Source: Polaribacter sp. SA4-12
Lineage (GTDB): Bacteria > Bacteroidota > Bacteroidia > Flavobacteriales > Flavobacteriaceae
Direction: 5' to 3'
DNA: 64,000 bases
NCBI RefSeq assembly: GCF_002163675.1
Contig: NZ_CP019334.1
Location: 3,205,501-3,269,500, forward strand
A model generated the notes under the pieces. The model searched no databases and was not told where the DNA came from. It saw only the letters and a list, made by a program, of their open reading frames with translations. The position numbers and the translations under genes were made by a program. Positions 1 through 7,895 of the stretch are shown here, one piece after another; position 1 is the stretch's first letter, and each line of letters starts with the position of its first letter.

Positions 1-336
1 ATTGTTGTTAGTGTCAGTGATTTTTCTACAAATACATTAACCCATTTTTTGTTTGATAGAAAGACAAAATTAAAAGTAAGTTCGTTCGGTATTCCAGAAC
101 CCATAAACGGAATAGAAATCGATCCTAAAAAAATAGATTTAGTATTTGTTCCTTTATTAATTTCTGATGAAAAAAAATATAGAGTTGGTTACGGAAAAGG
201 TTTTTATGACCGATTTCTTGCGGAATGCAAACCGGATGTTAAAACCATTGGTTTAAACTTTTTTCAGCCAATTGATAGGATTGAAGATACTAACGAATTT
301 GATATTCCTTTACATCAAGTAATCTATCCGAAGTAA
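1..336 (+). CDS. 5-formyltetrahydrofolate cyclo-ligase, 3' part only
   Basis: C-terminal 111 residues of the enzyme that uses ATP to turn 5-formyl-tetrahydrofolate into 5,10-methenyl-tetrahydrofolate in the cytosol. The frame is open from base 1 (it begins IVVSVSDFSTNT), so the gene starts outside the window and the TTG at 49 is not the real start. The family signature YGKGFYDRFL lies near bases 190-220, and the C-terminus IPLHQVIYPK is also typical. It lies 52 bp upstream of the adenine deaminase gene on the same strand, so the two may be co-transcribed. Confidence 0.9.
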   Translation: MVVSVSDFSTNTLTHFLFDRKTKLKVSSFGIPEPINGIEIDPKKIDLVFVPLLISDEKKYRVGYGKGFYDRFLAECKPDVKTIGLNFFQPIDRIEDTNEFDIPLHQVIYPK

Positions 337-388
337 AATTTAAAAACCGTGTTTATTCTTTGTAAATTTGTTGTAGAAATAGAAAGCA

Positions 389-2011
389 ATGATTGTACAA
401 GGAAATATAGTAGACATACAGAACAAACGAATTTACAAAGGAGAAATTGAAGTTGTAAACGGAAAAATAGCTTCTTTAAAAGAAGTGAATCACAACCAAG
501 AAAATTACATTTTACCAGGTTTTGTAGATGCACATATTCACATAGAAAGTTCTATGTTAGTTCCTTCAGAATTTGCAAAAATTGCTGTAAAACACGGTAC
601 AGTTGCAACCGTTTCTGATCCACATGAAATTGCCAATGTTTTAGGAGTAAAAGGAGTAGAGTTTATGATTGAAAACGGAAAGAAAGTTCCGTTGAAATTC
701 AATTTTGGCGCTCCAAGTTGTGTGCCTGCAACTTCTTTTGAAAGTGCTGGCGCAATTATAGATGCTGATGACATTAAATTGATGATGGAAAATCCTGATA
801 TCAAGTATTTAGCAGAAATGATGAATTATCCAGGTGTTTTATTTGATGATGCTGAGGTTTTAGCTAAAATTCAACATTCAAAAAATAATAACAAACCCAT
901 TGATGGTCATGCGCCTGGTTTAAGAGGAGATGATGTTACTAAATATATTTCTGCAGGAATTTCTACAGATCATGAGTGTTTTTCTTATGATGAAGCTTTA
1001 GAAAAGTTACAGAAAGGAATGAAGGTTATTATTAGAGAAGGTTCTGCAGCAAAAAACTTTGAAGCTTTAATAGCTTTATTACCAGAACATTTTGAAAATA
1101 TGATGTTTTGTTCTGATGATAAACATCCAGATGATTTATTATTAGGTCATATAAATCAATTGTGTGAAAGAGCACTCGCCAAAGGAATTGATGTTTATAA
1201 AGTATTACAAGCAGCTTGTGTAAACCCTGTTAAACATTATAATTTAGATGTTGGTTTGTTACAAAAAGGAGATGATGCAGATTTTATTGTAGTTGATAGT
1301 TTAGAGAAATTTAATGTTTTAGAAACGTATATAAATGGTGATTTAGTTGCCAAAGACGGAGAGAGTTTTGTAAAATCTGTTCCTTTTGAAGTTTTAAATA
1401 ACTTTGATACTGATAAAAAGAACGTAACCGATTTTAGATTTGATTCTAATGTTGAAAAAATTAGAGTTATTGAAGCTTTAGATGGAGAATTAGTAACGAA
1501 TCAGATTGAAGAAGATTCTTTAATTGTTGATGGAAATTTAGTTTCTAATACAGCCACAGATATTTTAAAAATGACAGTTGTAAATCGTTATAAAAACGAT
1601 GAGCCAGCAATCGCATTTATAAAGAATTTCGGATTAAAAGAAGGCGCAATTGCAAGTTCTGTTGGTCACGATTCTCATAATATTATTGCCGTTGGTGTTT
1701 CTGATGAAGATATTTGTAGAGCCGTAAATTTAATTATAGAAAATAGAGGTGGAGTTTGTGCTGTAAATGCAAAAGAAGAAAAAATAGTTTCATTACCAGT
1801 TGCAGGAATTATGTCTGATTTATCTGCAGAGGAAATTGGTAAATCATATGCTGAGTTAGATAAAATGGCAAAACAAATGGGAAGTAAATTACGTGCTCCT
1901 TATATGAGTTTGTCTTTTATGGCTTTATTGGTAATTCCGTCTTTAAAATTATCGGACAAAGGTTTGTTCGATGGAACTTCTTTTAAATTTACTTCTTTAG
2001 AGATAAGATAA
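389..2011 (+). CDS. ade: Adenine deaminase
   Basis: Amidohydrolase-superfamily enzyme that deaminates adenine to hypoxanthine (purine salvage, cytosolic). At 540 residues it matches the Ade family length. Visible motifs are [13 protein letters not shown] with metal-binding His49 and His51, [19 protein letters not shown], the [10 protein letters not shown] segment near residue 192 and [11 protein letters not shown] near residue 241, all characteristic of Ade rather than adenosine deaminase. The C-terminal half carries the family's second domain ([20 protein letters not shown]). The ATG at 389 gives a full-length N-terminus. A decayed copy of the last 45 bases appears about 1 kb downstream (3013-3058; see findings). 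Confidence 0.96.
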   Translation: MIVQGNIVDIQNKRIYKGEIEVVNGKIASLKEVNHNQENYILPGFVDAHIHIESSMLVPSEFAKIAVKHGTVATVSDPHEIANVLGVKGVEFMIENGKKVPLKFNFGAPSCVPATSFESAGAIIDADDIKLMMENPDIKYLAEMMNYPGVLFDDAEVLAKIQHSKNNNKPIDGHAPGLRGDDVTKYISAGISTDHECFSYDEALEKLQKGMKVIIREGSAAKNFEALIALLPEHFENMMFCSDDKHPDDLLLGHINQLCERALAKGIDVYKVLQAACVNPVKHYNLDVGLLQKGDDADFIVVDSLEKFNVLETYINGDLVAKDGESFVKSVPFEVLNNFDTDKKNVTDFRFDSNVEKIRVIEALDGELVTNQIEEDSLIVDGNLVSNTATDILKMTVVNRYKNDEPAIAFIKNFGLKEGAIASSVGHDSHNIIAVGVSDEDICRAVNLIIENRGGVCAVNAKEEKIVSLPVAGIMSDLSAEEIGKSYAELDKMAKQMGSKLRAPYMSLSFMALLVIPSLKLSDKGLFDGTSFKFTSLEIR

Positions 2012-2041
2012 TACTGTTTTAGCTTTCATTTAATCAAAATT

Positions 2042-2710
2042 ATGAAAATCGAATTACTAAATAAACTGAGAAAAGAAAGTGAAAGCGGAATTCAAAAAGT
2101 TTTTGAGGAATTAGAAAATATGTCTACCGAATTTGGAACTGATGAATTTAGTGGAAATAAAAGAGAAGAGTTAATAGTAAGATTTGACCGATTTGGAGTT
2201 GATTTGAATGAGAATGGCGAAAAGGAAATGATTCGTGTCAAATTAGGAATCTACTTAGTGGATAAAAATGAAATTTGGGTTAATTCACTTCAACCAATTG
2301 GTGATTATTTAAGAATTTATGATTTGAAAGGAGAATTTGTAGATGAATTCATTACTATAAATAAAAAGAAAATTGAATTTGATATTAATTTTTGGATTGA
2401 AACTTTTAGCAAAATTGTTCCAAAACGTTATTTCAGGAGAAATATGCCTGAATATCATTTAGTGACTTATATAAATCATTCAATTTTTCTTTTTCAAGCA
2501 AGAGATTTTGAAGGGGCTTTTATTTTCTTGAAAAGAATTCTTGATTATCTTGAAATATCTAAAAATAATGAACGAATTGAGTCTGAATATTTAGATAAAT
2601 TGGATTCTTACCTTGAATCAATGTTTTACTATTTGAAAAATAATGTATTGATTGTTTTAGAAAAAAGTGAAAAATATAATATTGAAAAACGACTAAAAAC
2701 GAAAAGCTAA
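2042..2710 (+). CDS. Hypothetical protein, 222 aa
   Basis: Not recognised. The protein is soluble, charged and mostly helical, with no signal peptide or membrane segment. The N-terminal half (residues 1-100) looks alpha/beta (MIRVKLGIYLVDKNEIW, LRIYDLKGEFVDEF), and the C-terminal half is helical with aromatic residues (FEGAFIFLKRILDYLE). It begins 30 bp after the adenine deaminase stop and is followed by 470 bp of repeat-rich DNA. Its position between ade and the repeat cluster suggests accessory DNA. An immunity-type or other small-family role is possible but nothing here shows it. Confidence 0.7.
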   Translation: MKIELLNKLRKESESGIQKVFEELENMSTEFGTDEFSGNKREELIVRFDRFGVDLNENGEKEMIRVKLGIYLVDKNEIWVNSLQPIGDYLRIYDLKGEFVDEFITINKKKIEFDINFWIETFSKIVPKRYFRRNMPEYHLVTYINHSIFLFQARDFEGAFIFLKRILDYLEISKNNERIESEYLDKLDSYLESMFYYLKNNVLIVLEKSEKYNIEKRLKTKS

Positions 2711-2876
2711 CTTAAGCCGTGTACTAAAAATTACTAAATTAGTTCATAATTAAAAGTAGTTGCTTTTTTGCTAACTTCTGAACTCCTTGTGGAAATTTCT
2801 CATTCACAAAAATCTCAATTTAAAAGGAGATTTCTCAATCGCTTAAAAAAGCTCATTTCGAAATGACAATAGTGCT

Positions 2877-2906
2877 TTGTCATTCCCACGAAAGTGGGAA
2901 TCCATA
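2877..2906. repeat. REP-like palindrome, variant copy
   Basis: Hairpin ATTCCCAC-GAAA-GTGGGAAT within TTTGTCATTCCC...GGGAATCCAT. It has the same flanks as the copies at 3135 and 3496 but compensating changes in the stem (CCCAC/GTGGG in place of CCCGA/TCGGG), so pairing is kept. It is oriented like the 3135 copy. Confidence 0.85.
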
Positions 2907-2984
2907 ATTGATATATAAAAATTATTGCATCAATTCATTTGTCTCTAATTTAATAAGTAAATGATTTTCTGTTTTATTTAGTTT

Positions 2985-3012
2985 AGATTCCCGATTTCTC
3001 GGGAATGACAAA
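2985..3012. repeat. REP-like palindrome, inverse orientation
   Basis: Hairpin ATTCCCGA-TTTC-TCGGGAAT followed by GACAAA, in the same orientation as the copy at 3496-3523 and identical to it across the core. It is immediately followed by the sequence resembling the ade 3' end. Confidence 0.85.
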
Positions 3013-3134
3013 CCGATGAACTTCTTTTAAATTTAATTTCTTTAGAAATTAAATAAAACTTTGTCATTGTAAGGTGAGCCTTTGCTGAATGCAGTCGGAA
3101 TAAAGTAATCTCATTTCGAAATGATATTCGTAAC

Positions 3135-3162
3135 TTGTCATTCCCGAGAAATCGGGAATCCA
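3135..3162. repeat. Left 28-bp inverted repeat flanking the GIY-YIG gene
   Basis: Reads TTGTCATTCCCGAG... to ...CGGGAATCCA. It is the exact reverse complement of the 28 bp at 3496-3523. It ends 16 bp before the ATG of the GIY-YIG gene, so it must lie in or next to that gene's promoter or leader. Confidence 0.92.
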
Positions 3163-3178
3163 TACTTCGAAATTTAAT

Positions 3179-3493
3179 ATGAAAACAATTCATCAATATT
3201 ACGTTTATTTATTAGCAAGTAAAATTAGAGGTACTTTATATATTGGTGTTACAAATGATTTACAAAGAAGAGTTTACGAACACAAAATGGGAATCAAAAA
3301 AGGTTTTACGTTCAAATATGGAGTAAATAGATTGGTATATTTTGAAACGTTTCAAAATATTGAAGAAGCTATTGTTAGAGAAAAGAAATTAAAAAAATGG
3401 AATAGAAGTTGGAAAATAGAATTGATAGAAAAGGAGAATGCCAGTTGGCAAGATTTAGCAAAAGATTGGTATGATAACCTTTTAATAGATTAG
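3179..3493 (+). CDS. GIY-YIG nuclease family protein (single-domain, UvrC/URI-like)
   Basis: Single GIY-YIG endonuclease domain of 104 residues. YYVYLLASKIRGTLYIGVT (residues 7-25) carries the YVY and YIG core motifs, followed by NDLQRRVYEHKMG with the conserved Arg, and by AIVREKKLKKWNRSWK containing the conserved Glu. Stand-alone proteins of this COG2827-type family are common in Bacteroidota, and their biological role is not established. The gene is tightly enclosed by perfect inverted 28-bp repeats (16 bp before the start, 2 bp after the stop), which suggests gene and repeats have moved or spread together. The ATG at 3179 is the only sensible start. Confidence 0.9.
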   Translation: MKTIHQYYVYLLASKIRGTLYIGVTNDLQRRVYEHKMGIKKGFTFKYGVNRLVYFETFQNIEEAIVREKKLKKWNRSWKIELIEKENASWQDLAKDWYDNLLID

Positions 3494-3495
3494 TT

Positions 3496-3523
3496 TGGAT
3501 TCCCGATTTCTCGGGAATGACAA
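3496..3523. repeat. Right 28-bp inverted repeat flanking the GIY-YIG gene
   Basis: Exact reverse complement of 3135-3162, starting 2 bp after the GIY-YIG stop codon. The hairpin it forms could also end transcription of the gene, although there is no T-run after it. Confidence 0.92.
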
Positions 3524-3569
3524 AACTGTTACCTTCTTTAAAATTCACTTTATTCTTAATAAATAAAAA

Positions 3570-3740
3570 GCTAGCAAACAAGTCTAGCCCTGATTGAACG
3601 GTTTGTTTGAGCTCTTTTTTTTATGCTGAACTCGATTCAGTATCTGTTTCAATAATGAATTTACTTTTTAAAAATAGAGAGATGCTGAAATAAATTCAGC
3701 ATAAGAAAAAAGCGAGTAGTGAAAGCAGGAAATAGCTTCT
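3570..3740 (+). repeat. Structured dispersed repeat, copy 1
   Basis: Starts with AGCTAGCAAACAAG, TCTAGCCCTGATTGAACGG and TTTGTTTGAGCTC, and ends with AAAGCAGGAAATAGCTTCT. Bases 3602-3740 match 58925-59060 at roughly 90 percent by eye. Within it a long stem forms between CTCTTTTTTTTATGCTGAA and TTCAGCATAAGAAAAAAG, enclosing a GCTGAACTCGATTCAG hairpin. The TAGCCCTGATT ... AGCAGGAAATAGCT ends recall a structured RNA element frequent in Flavobacteria; assignment to an Rfam family such as Flavo-1 is a guess from memory. It lies between convergent genes and overlaps the last two bases of the acetyltransferase gene. Confidence 0.75.
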
Positions 3741-4242
3741 AAAAGGCATACTCAAAAACAGCATCTTTTTCGTCGCCAAAAACTTCTTGTAACCCAATAA
3801 ATTTAAAGTCTAATTTTTTTAATAATTTTTGAGAATTCACATTATCAGGTTTCGTAAAAGCGAATACTTTTTTTTGTCTAAAAGTAGCACGAACATATTC
3901 TATAATTAACTTTGTAGCCTCTGCTGCATAGCCTTTTCCTCTTCCTTTAGGTAAAAAGCCATAACCAATATCTACAAATTCTAATTTGTCTCTTTGCAAT
4001 GCTGTAGAAACCCCAAGTGCTTCGTTGGTTTCTTTTAAGATTACGGTAAAGAAACCCAATCCGCCTAATTTTGAGTTTTCAAGCTGCATCTTTTTTAGAT
4101 AAGTAGCAGTTTCATCAATAGAATTTAAGCTTTTATCACTTATAAAATAAATCCATTCTGGATTATTGAACAATTCAAAATAAAATGGAGCATCACTTAT
4201 TTTAATATCTCTAATAATTAACCTTTCGCTTTCTAATTTCAT
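3739..4242 (-). CDS. GNAT family N-acetyltransferase (RimJ/RimL type)
   Basis: 167-residue acetyl-CoA-dependent N-acetyltransferase. It opens with the RimJ/RimL-type ESERLIIRDIKISDAPFYFEL, and the acetyl-CoA pyrophosphate-binding loop is RGKGYAAEATK (about residues 100-111). NVNSQKLLKKLDFKFIG is the typical C-terminal motif B. The substrate cannot be told from sequence; ribosomal-protein N-termini or small molecules are both known in the family. It is transcribed divergently from the PhnA-like gene with 58 bp between them. Confidence 0.9.
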   Translation of the reverse strand: MKLESERLIIRDIKISDAPFYFELFNNPEWIYFISDKSLNSIDETATYLKKMQLENSKLGGLGFFTVILKETNEALGVSTALQRDKLEFVDIGYGFLPKGRGKGYAAEATKLIIEYVRATFRQKKVFAFTKPDNVNSQKLLKKLDFKFIGLQEVFGDEKDAVFEYAF

Positions 4243-4274
4243 TCAATAAAAATAAGTAGATTAAATTAAAAATG

Positions 4275-4282
4275 TACTTTTG
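4275..4282 (+). promoter_or_regulatory. -7 box of the PhnA-like gene
   Basis: TACTTTTG fits the Bacteroidota -7 consensus TAnnTTTG. It lies 19 bp before the ATG at 4301, which implies a very short leader and rules out the upstream in-frame TTG at 4280 as a start. Confidence 0.6.
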
Positions 4283-4300
4283 CTTCACAAAAATTATAAT

Positions 4301-4900
4301 ATGAGTTTACAACAAGATTTAGAAAGTAGAAGTGGAAGTCAATGCGAATTATGTGCTTCAAAAGATAATTTAGCAATTTACGAAGTAAAACCAACATCTA
4401 CCGTTGGTGGTAGTGGAGTTGACGGAAGTTTACTTGCTTGTGAAACTTGTAGAACTCAAATTGATAGTGCAGAAGATACAGAAGCAAACCACTGGCGTTG
4501 TTTAAACGATTCTATGTGGAGTGAACACAGAGCTGTAAAAGTAGTTGCTTGGAGAATGTTATCTCGTTTAAGAAACGAGGGCTGGCCAAAAGATTTACTA
4601 GATATGATGTATTTAGAAGATGATGATTTACGTTTTGCAAAAGAATCTGGAGATCATTTAGATGACAGTGAAAAAATTATTCACAGAGATGCAAACGGAG
4701 CAATTTTACAAGCAGGAGATTCTGTAGTTTTAATTAAAGATTTAAAAGTAAAAGGATCTAGTTTGGTTGCCAAACAAGGTACAGCAGTTCGTAGAATTTC
4801 TTTAGATCACGAAAACGCGAAACATATTGAAGGTAAAGTAGGACCAACGCAAATTGTAATTATTACAGATTTCGTTAAGAAAATGCCAGAAAAGGAGTAG
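4301..4900 (+). CDS. PhnA domain-containing protein (YjdM-like)
   Basis: 199-residue member of the PhnA/YjdM family. The N-terminal zinc-ribbon-like part has two Cys pairs (CELCASKD and CETCRT), and the C-terminal PhnA domain has the typical DANGAILQAGDSVVLIKDLKVKGSS and GTAVRRI. The family was named for the phosphonate operon of E. coli but is not needed for phosphonate use, and its role is unclear. ATG 4301 is chosen over the in-frame TTG at 4280 because the latter overlaps the -7 box and would add only seven unconserved residues. It is followed at once by a dispersed inverted repeat. Confidence 0.9.
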   Translation: MSLQQDLESRSGSQCELCASKDNLAIYEVKPTSTVGGSGVDGSLLACETCRTQIDSAEDTEANHWRCLNDSMWSEHRAVKVVAWRMLSRLRNEGWPKDLLDMMYLEDDDLRFAKESGDHLDDSEKIIHRDANGAILQAGDSVVLIKDLKVKGSSLVAKQGTAVRRISLDHENAKHIEGKVGPTQIVIITDFVKKMPEKE

Positions 4901-4906
4901 TTTTTT

Positions 4907-4979
4907 GTCATTGCGAAGGAAGAATGACTGAAGCAATCTGTTTATTGATTAAGAGATTGCTTCGTTCCTCGCAATGACG
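4907..4979. repeat. Dispersed inverted repeat (GTCATTGCGA...TCGCAATGAC type)
   Basis: Imperfect long inverted repeat: GTCATTGCGAAGGA and GAAGCAATCT pair with AGATTGCTTCG and TCCTCGCAATGAC across a short loop. This type of element is widespread between genes of Bacteroidota. Here it lies between the convergent PhnA-like and DUF4407 genes and may serve both as a terminator. Confidence 0.8.
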
Positions 4980-4996
4980 AGTAAATTTAAAATTTT

Positions 4997-6097
4997 CTAC
5001 AACATTTTTTGTTGTTTTTTATAAAAAGAATCGGCTTGCAATTTCATTAAATCGCGAGCCATTTTTTGTTTATAAGCATGTAGTTCTTCCTCTTCAGTAA
5101 TATCTTTATAAACTTTGTTATTTATAATAATATCTGCTTTCAGCATTTCTTCTCTTTGCTGAACTTGTTGTTTTACCCACGTTTTTACAGCACTTTCTTC
5201 ATCTTGAAGTTTAAAATCATATTCACCTTTTGGTGAAATTAATTTTGCAAATATTGGCGACGTTTCAATAGCTAAAAACAATAAGAATATAAAGAACGAT
5301 GGCAACCAAGGTAATTTACCAAGAGCATTTATTCTCGCCATTAAACCATCAAAATTTGCAATGATAGGTTGTGTTTTACTTTCGTATACTTCTTGTTTCT
5401 TTTGTATGTCTATAATTGCTGTTTCTTTCGTGCTTATTTTATCAGCATTGTCTTTTTTAAGCTGATTCAGTTCCGTTAAAGCAGCGTCGTGTTTTATTCG
5501 TTTTTCTTTATAAACAGGACCTTTTCCTAATAATTTGGTTCCTTTTCTGCCTTCTGCCTCAGAAATATACGTTTCATACAAAGCATTGGTTTTTGATTCT
5601 TGAGTTGTGATTTCTTGTTTTAATCCATCAATTTCTGAATTTATTTTCACAATTTCAGGCGTAAATTGTTCAGCAATCTGAGTTTTATTATCCAACGTCA
5701 TTTGGTTTTTTTCTGTCAATAAAACCTGATTGATTTCTTTCTCAAACAACTTTAATTCTAAAGGTTTAGAAATTACAATCGCAATAATAACTGCCAAAAT
5801 AATTCTTGGTGAAGCTTGTGAAAATTCTTTCCACTTAGAATCTGACTTTTTAATTGTAGAAACAATAAACCGGTCTAAATTAAAGATTAACAATCCCCAG
5901 ATACTTCCAAAGAAAATGGCACCGTACAAGTTATCAAAAACTGTAAATAGTGCATAACTTCCAGCAATTGTAGCCATAACAGCTGTGAAAAATACAGTAG
6001 CGCCAATACCAACGTATTTATTTTGTTCGCCATCAGAACAATTATTTAGAATCGTTTTATCTACTCCAGAACAAGTAATAAAGAATTTTTTAAGCAC
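4997..6097 (-). CDS. DUF4407 domain membrane protein
   Basis: 366-residue protein with four predicted membrane helices (about residues 30-50, 56-76, 97-113 and 262-284) and a long coiled coil in between (residues 120-250, rich in E, K, Q and I). The N-terminal FITCSGVDKTILNNCSDGEQNKYVGIG, FGSIWGLLIFNLDRFIV and the SPRIILA segment are hallmarks of DUF4407. The function of the family is unknown. It stands alone, with a terminator before it and a repeat after it. Confidence 0.88.
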   Translation of the reverse strand: MLKKFFITCSGVDKTILNNCSDGEQNKYVGIGATVFFTAVMATIAGSYALFTVFDNLYGAIFFGSIWGLLIFNLDRFIVSTIKKSDSKWKEFSQASPRIILAVIIAIVISKPLELKLFEKEINQVLLTEKNQMTLDNKTQIAEQFTPEIVKINSEIDGLKQEITTQESKTNALYETYISEAEGRKGTKLLGKGPVYKEKRIKHDAALTELNQLKKDNADKISTKETAIIDIQKKQEVYESKTQPIIANFDGLMARINALGKLPWLPSFFIFLLFLAIETSPIFAKLISPKGEYDFKLQDEESAVKTWVKQQVQQREEMLKADIIINNKVYKDITEEEELHAYKQKMARDLMKLQADSFYKKQQKML

Positions 6098-6151
6098 AGT
6101 TTTCTATTTGATTATATAGTTACAACGTGTTTATAGCTAATTTGTTACATA

Positions 6152-6180
6152 AAAAAACCTCGAATGTTCGAGGTTTTTTC
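6152..6180 (-). terminator. Rho-independent terminator after the M56 gene
   Basis: Stem AACCTCGAA-TG-TTCGAGGTT with A/T runs on both sides (bases 6156-6175 pair). It lies 18 bp past the M56 stop codon on the minus strand and ends the blaI-M56 operon. Confidence 0.9.
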
Positions 6181-6197
6181 AGTTGAGGTTGGTTAGA

Positions 6198-7895
6198 TTA
6201 CTCTTTTTTACTTGTTATATAAACAGACCCAGAACCATCTTTATTTTTTTTAACATTGACATTTTTTATATTCTCAAAGTTAAAATTTTCCATTTCTTCC
6301 TTTGATATAATCTTGCCGTCTAAGTAATAGGTTGGTTCTTTTTTTTGTTTTGTATCAATTTCTTTAATAGTTATTGTTTTTTTACTTGTTATATAAATAG
6401 AACCAGAACCATCTTTGTTTTTTTTAACATTTATACTTTTTATCTTGTCAGGGGTCAATGTTTTCATTTCTTTTTCGGAAACAATCTTGCCATCTATGTA
6501 ATAAGTTGGTTTCACTTTTTTTCCTGTATCAATTCTTCTAACAGTAATTCCTTTTTTAAAAATTTTAACAATCGGATTTTTTAAATTTTCACTTCTTGTC
6601 TCAATATTTAAATCCTTGTTTTTCTTAAGTAATTCAATTGCTTTATCTGATGTGATTTCTTTAGCTTCAAAAATGAAAATAGCATCTTTTTTTGCCATTT
6701 TTATTATGTGAACTATGGGAGAAACTGAAGGAGGAAGAGATGTTGCAAATTTTATTTCCTTATTGTTTTCTTTTACTGGAGGTGGAGGTGGTGGAATTAC
6801 ATCAAAAACATTCTCTACAGAATTTTTTTGTTTTTCAGACATTACTTTATACAGATACTGCAGTTTTAGTACATCTTTCTGTTTAAATATTTTAGCCTTT
6901 TTCCCTTTAGCTAATAGCTTTTTGTATTCTCTTACTTCAGATTTTGTAGCTGATAGTTTTTCATATTTTATTTCTACATTAGAAGGAATTGTATCTTTAT
7001 TTATTTCACTAATTTTTAAATCAGAAATTGATATTGAATTATCATTTTTTGCTTCAACTCTTTTGGCAAAGAGGAATATAAAACCAGCTAATAACGGAAT
7101 AATAGCGAGTTTTTTTATTAATATTTTTGAGTTTGAACTCTTTGTTGTCATCATTGTTAATCTTTTTTTAGTAAGTGAATAATTCAAATTACTGGCCAAG
7201 TAATATTCGTTGTTCCAAGCAGCTTTACCTAGCAGTAGATGCTGATATTGAGATGTGTTTTTATAAGTAGCAATAACTTTGTTATCGGCTAAAAATTCGT
7301 GATTTAATTGTATTGCTTTTTTAAGAATGATAAATAATGGGTTTATCCAAAAAAGGATGTATAGAAATTCAACTATTAATACATCAATTGTATGTTTTTG
7401 ATTAACGTGGGTTAATTCGTGCGTTATTAATTCAGGTTCAATTTTATCTGAAATGTATTCTTCTTTATTGATAAAAATATAGTTCAAAAAAGAATGTGGT
7501 AATATTTTATCATCCACTAAAACGAGTGTCGCATAATCTAGTTTTTGATGTTGATTCCTTTTAATTTTATTAATTATTTTAAATAAGTTTTTACCAAATC
7601 TAAAAGTAAAAACACTAGAAATTATAAAGTAAATACTAGTAAATATTAATGTATAGTTTATACTTTTCTCAACAGGTGTTTCTAATGTAGAATAGCTTAT
7701 TGAATGTGTTGATGTTATTATTTTAGGAATAGCTTCTATATAAATAACAAAAGCAGGAACTAAAAAAGAAAACAAAACACTGCCTAACAAATAGAAACGA
7801 TTGAATTTGTGCATCTTTTCACGTTCTAAAACTAAATGGTAGAAAGCAAGCAAAAGAGCTAAACAACCAGCAGATTTTAAAAGATAAAGTACCAT
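6198..7895 (-). CDS. BlaR1-like M56 family membrane metallopeptidase
   Basis: 565-residue sensor-type membrane protease of the BlaR1/MecR1 family, expected to respond to an envelope signal and relieve repression by its partner BlaI-type repressor. There are N-terminal membrane helices (residues 1-22, 35-55, 82-100), the zinc motif HELTH at 159-163 with a downstream NHEFLADNKV glutamate, and a further helix near 265-282. The C-terminal part contains two tandem copies of a plug-like unit, PTYYIDGKIVSEKEM... and PTYYLDGKIISKEEM..., each ending in KKNKDGSGS(I/V)YITSKK. There is a Pro-rich stretch (PPPPPPV) near residue 370. It overlaps the repressor gene by one base (TAATG), so translation is probably coupled. 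Confidence 0.9.
   Translation of the reverse strand: MVLYLLKSAGCLALLLAFYHLVLEREKMHKFNRFYLLGSVLFSFLVPAFVIYIEAIPKIITSTHSISYSTLETPVEKSINYTLIFTSIYFIISSVFTFRFGKNLFKIINKIKRNQHQKLDYATLVLVDDKILPHSFLNYIFINKEEYISDKIEPELITHELTHVNQKHTIDVLIVEFLYILFWINPLFIILKKAIQLNHEFLADNKVIATYKNTSQYQHLLLGKAAWNNEYYLASNLNYSLTKKRLTMMTTKSSNSKILIKKLAIIPLLAGFIFLFAKRVEAKNDNSISISDLKISEINKDTIPSNVEIKYEKLSATKSEVREYKKLLAKGKKAKIFKQKDVLKLQYLYKVMSEKQKNSVENVFDVIPPPPPPVKENNKEIKFATSLPPSVSPIVHIIKMAKKDAIFIFEAKEITSDKAIELLKKNKDLNIETRSENLKNPIVKIFKKGITVRRIDTGKKVKPTYYIDGKIVSEKEMKTLTPDKIKSINVKKNKDGSGSIYITSKKTITIKEIDTKQKKEPTYYLDGKIISKEEMENFNFENIKNVNVKKNKDGSGSVYITSKKE

Larger units (their letters stand above)
2711..3178. repeat. Repeat-rich intergenic region before the GIY-YIG gene
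   Basis: This stretch has no credible gene. It is a mosaic of degenerate dispersed repeats: a segment of the GAGATTTCTC...CATTTCGAAATGACA type near 2836-2868, echoed near 3109-3128; three palindromes of the ATTCCC...GGGAAT type at 2882-2901, 2987-3006 and 3135-3162; a TCATTGTAAGGTGAGC segment near 3063; and a sequence at 3013-3058 resembling the 3' end of ade. A 72-codon minus-strand ORF here is made of repeat sequence and is not a gene. Confidence 0.75.

Noticed and set aside
2042..2710. Defence or toxin-immunity gene
   Set aside because: It lies in repeat-rich accessory DNA and is unknown, but no nuclease, NTPase or toxin motif is visible in it or beside it apart from the GIY-YIG gene, which fits a repeat-linked role at least as well.
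2978..3196. 72-codon minus-strand reading frame
   Set aside because: Made almost wholly of the palindromic repeats and other repeat DNA; no protein-like pattern.
2877..3523. Repeated palindromes considered as a CRISPR-like array
   Set aside because: Only four copies, alternating orientation, spacing of about 80-330 bp, one interval holding a gene, and no cas genes. They are REP-type repeats.
4280..4300. Upstream TTG start for the PhnA-like protein
   Set aside because: It overlaps the -7 promoter box and adds seven unconserved residues.
6692..7182. Overlapping plus-strand frames of 64 and 155 codons
   Set aside because: Antisense to the M56 protease gene, whose frame has clear domains; composition reflects the complementary strand.
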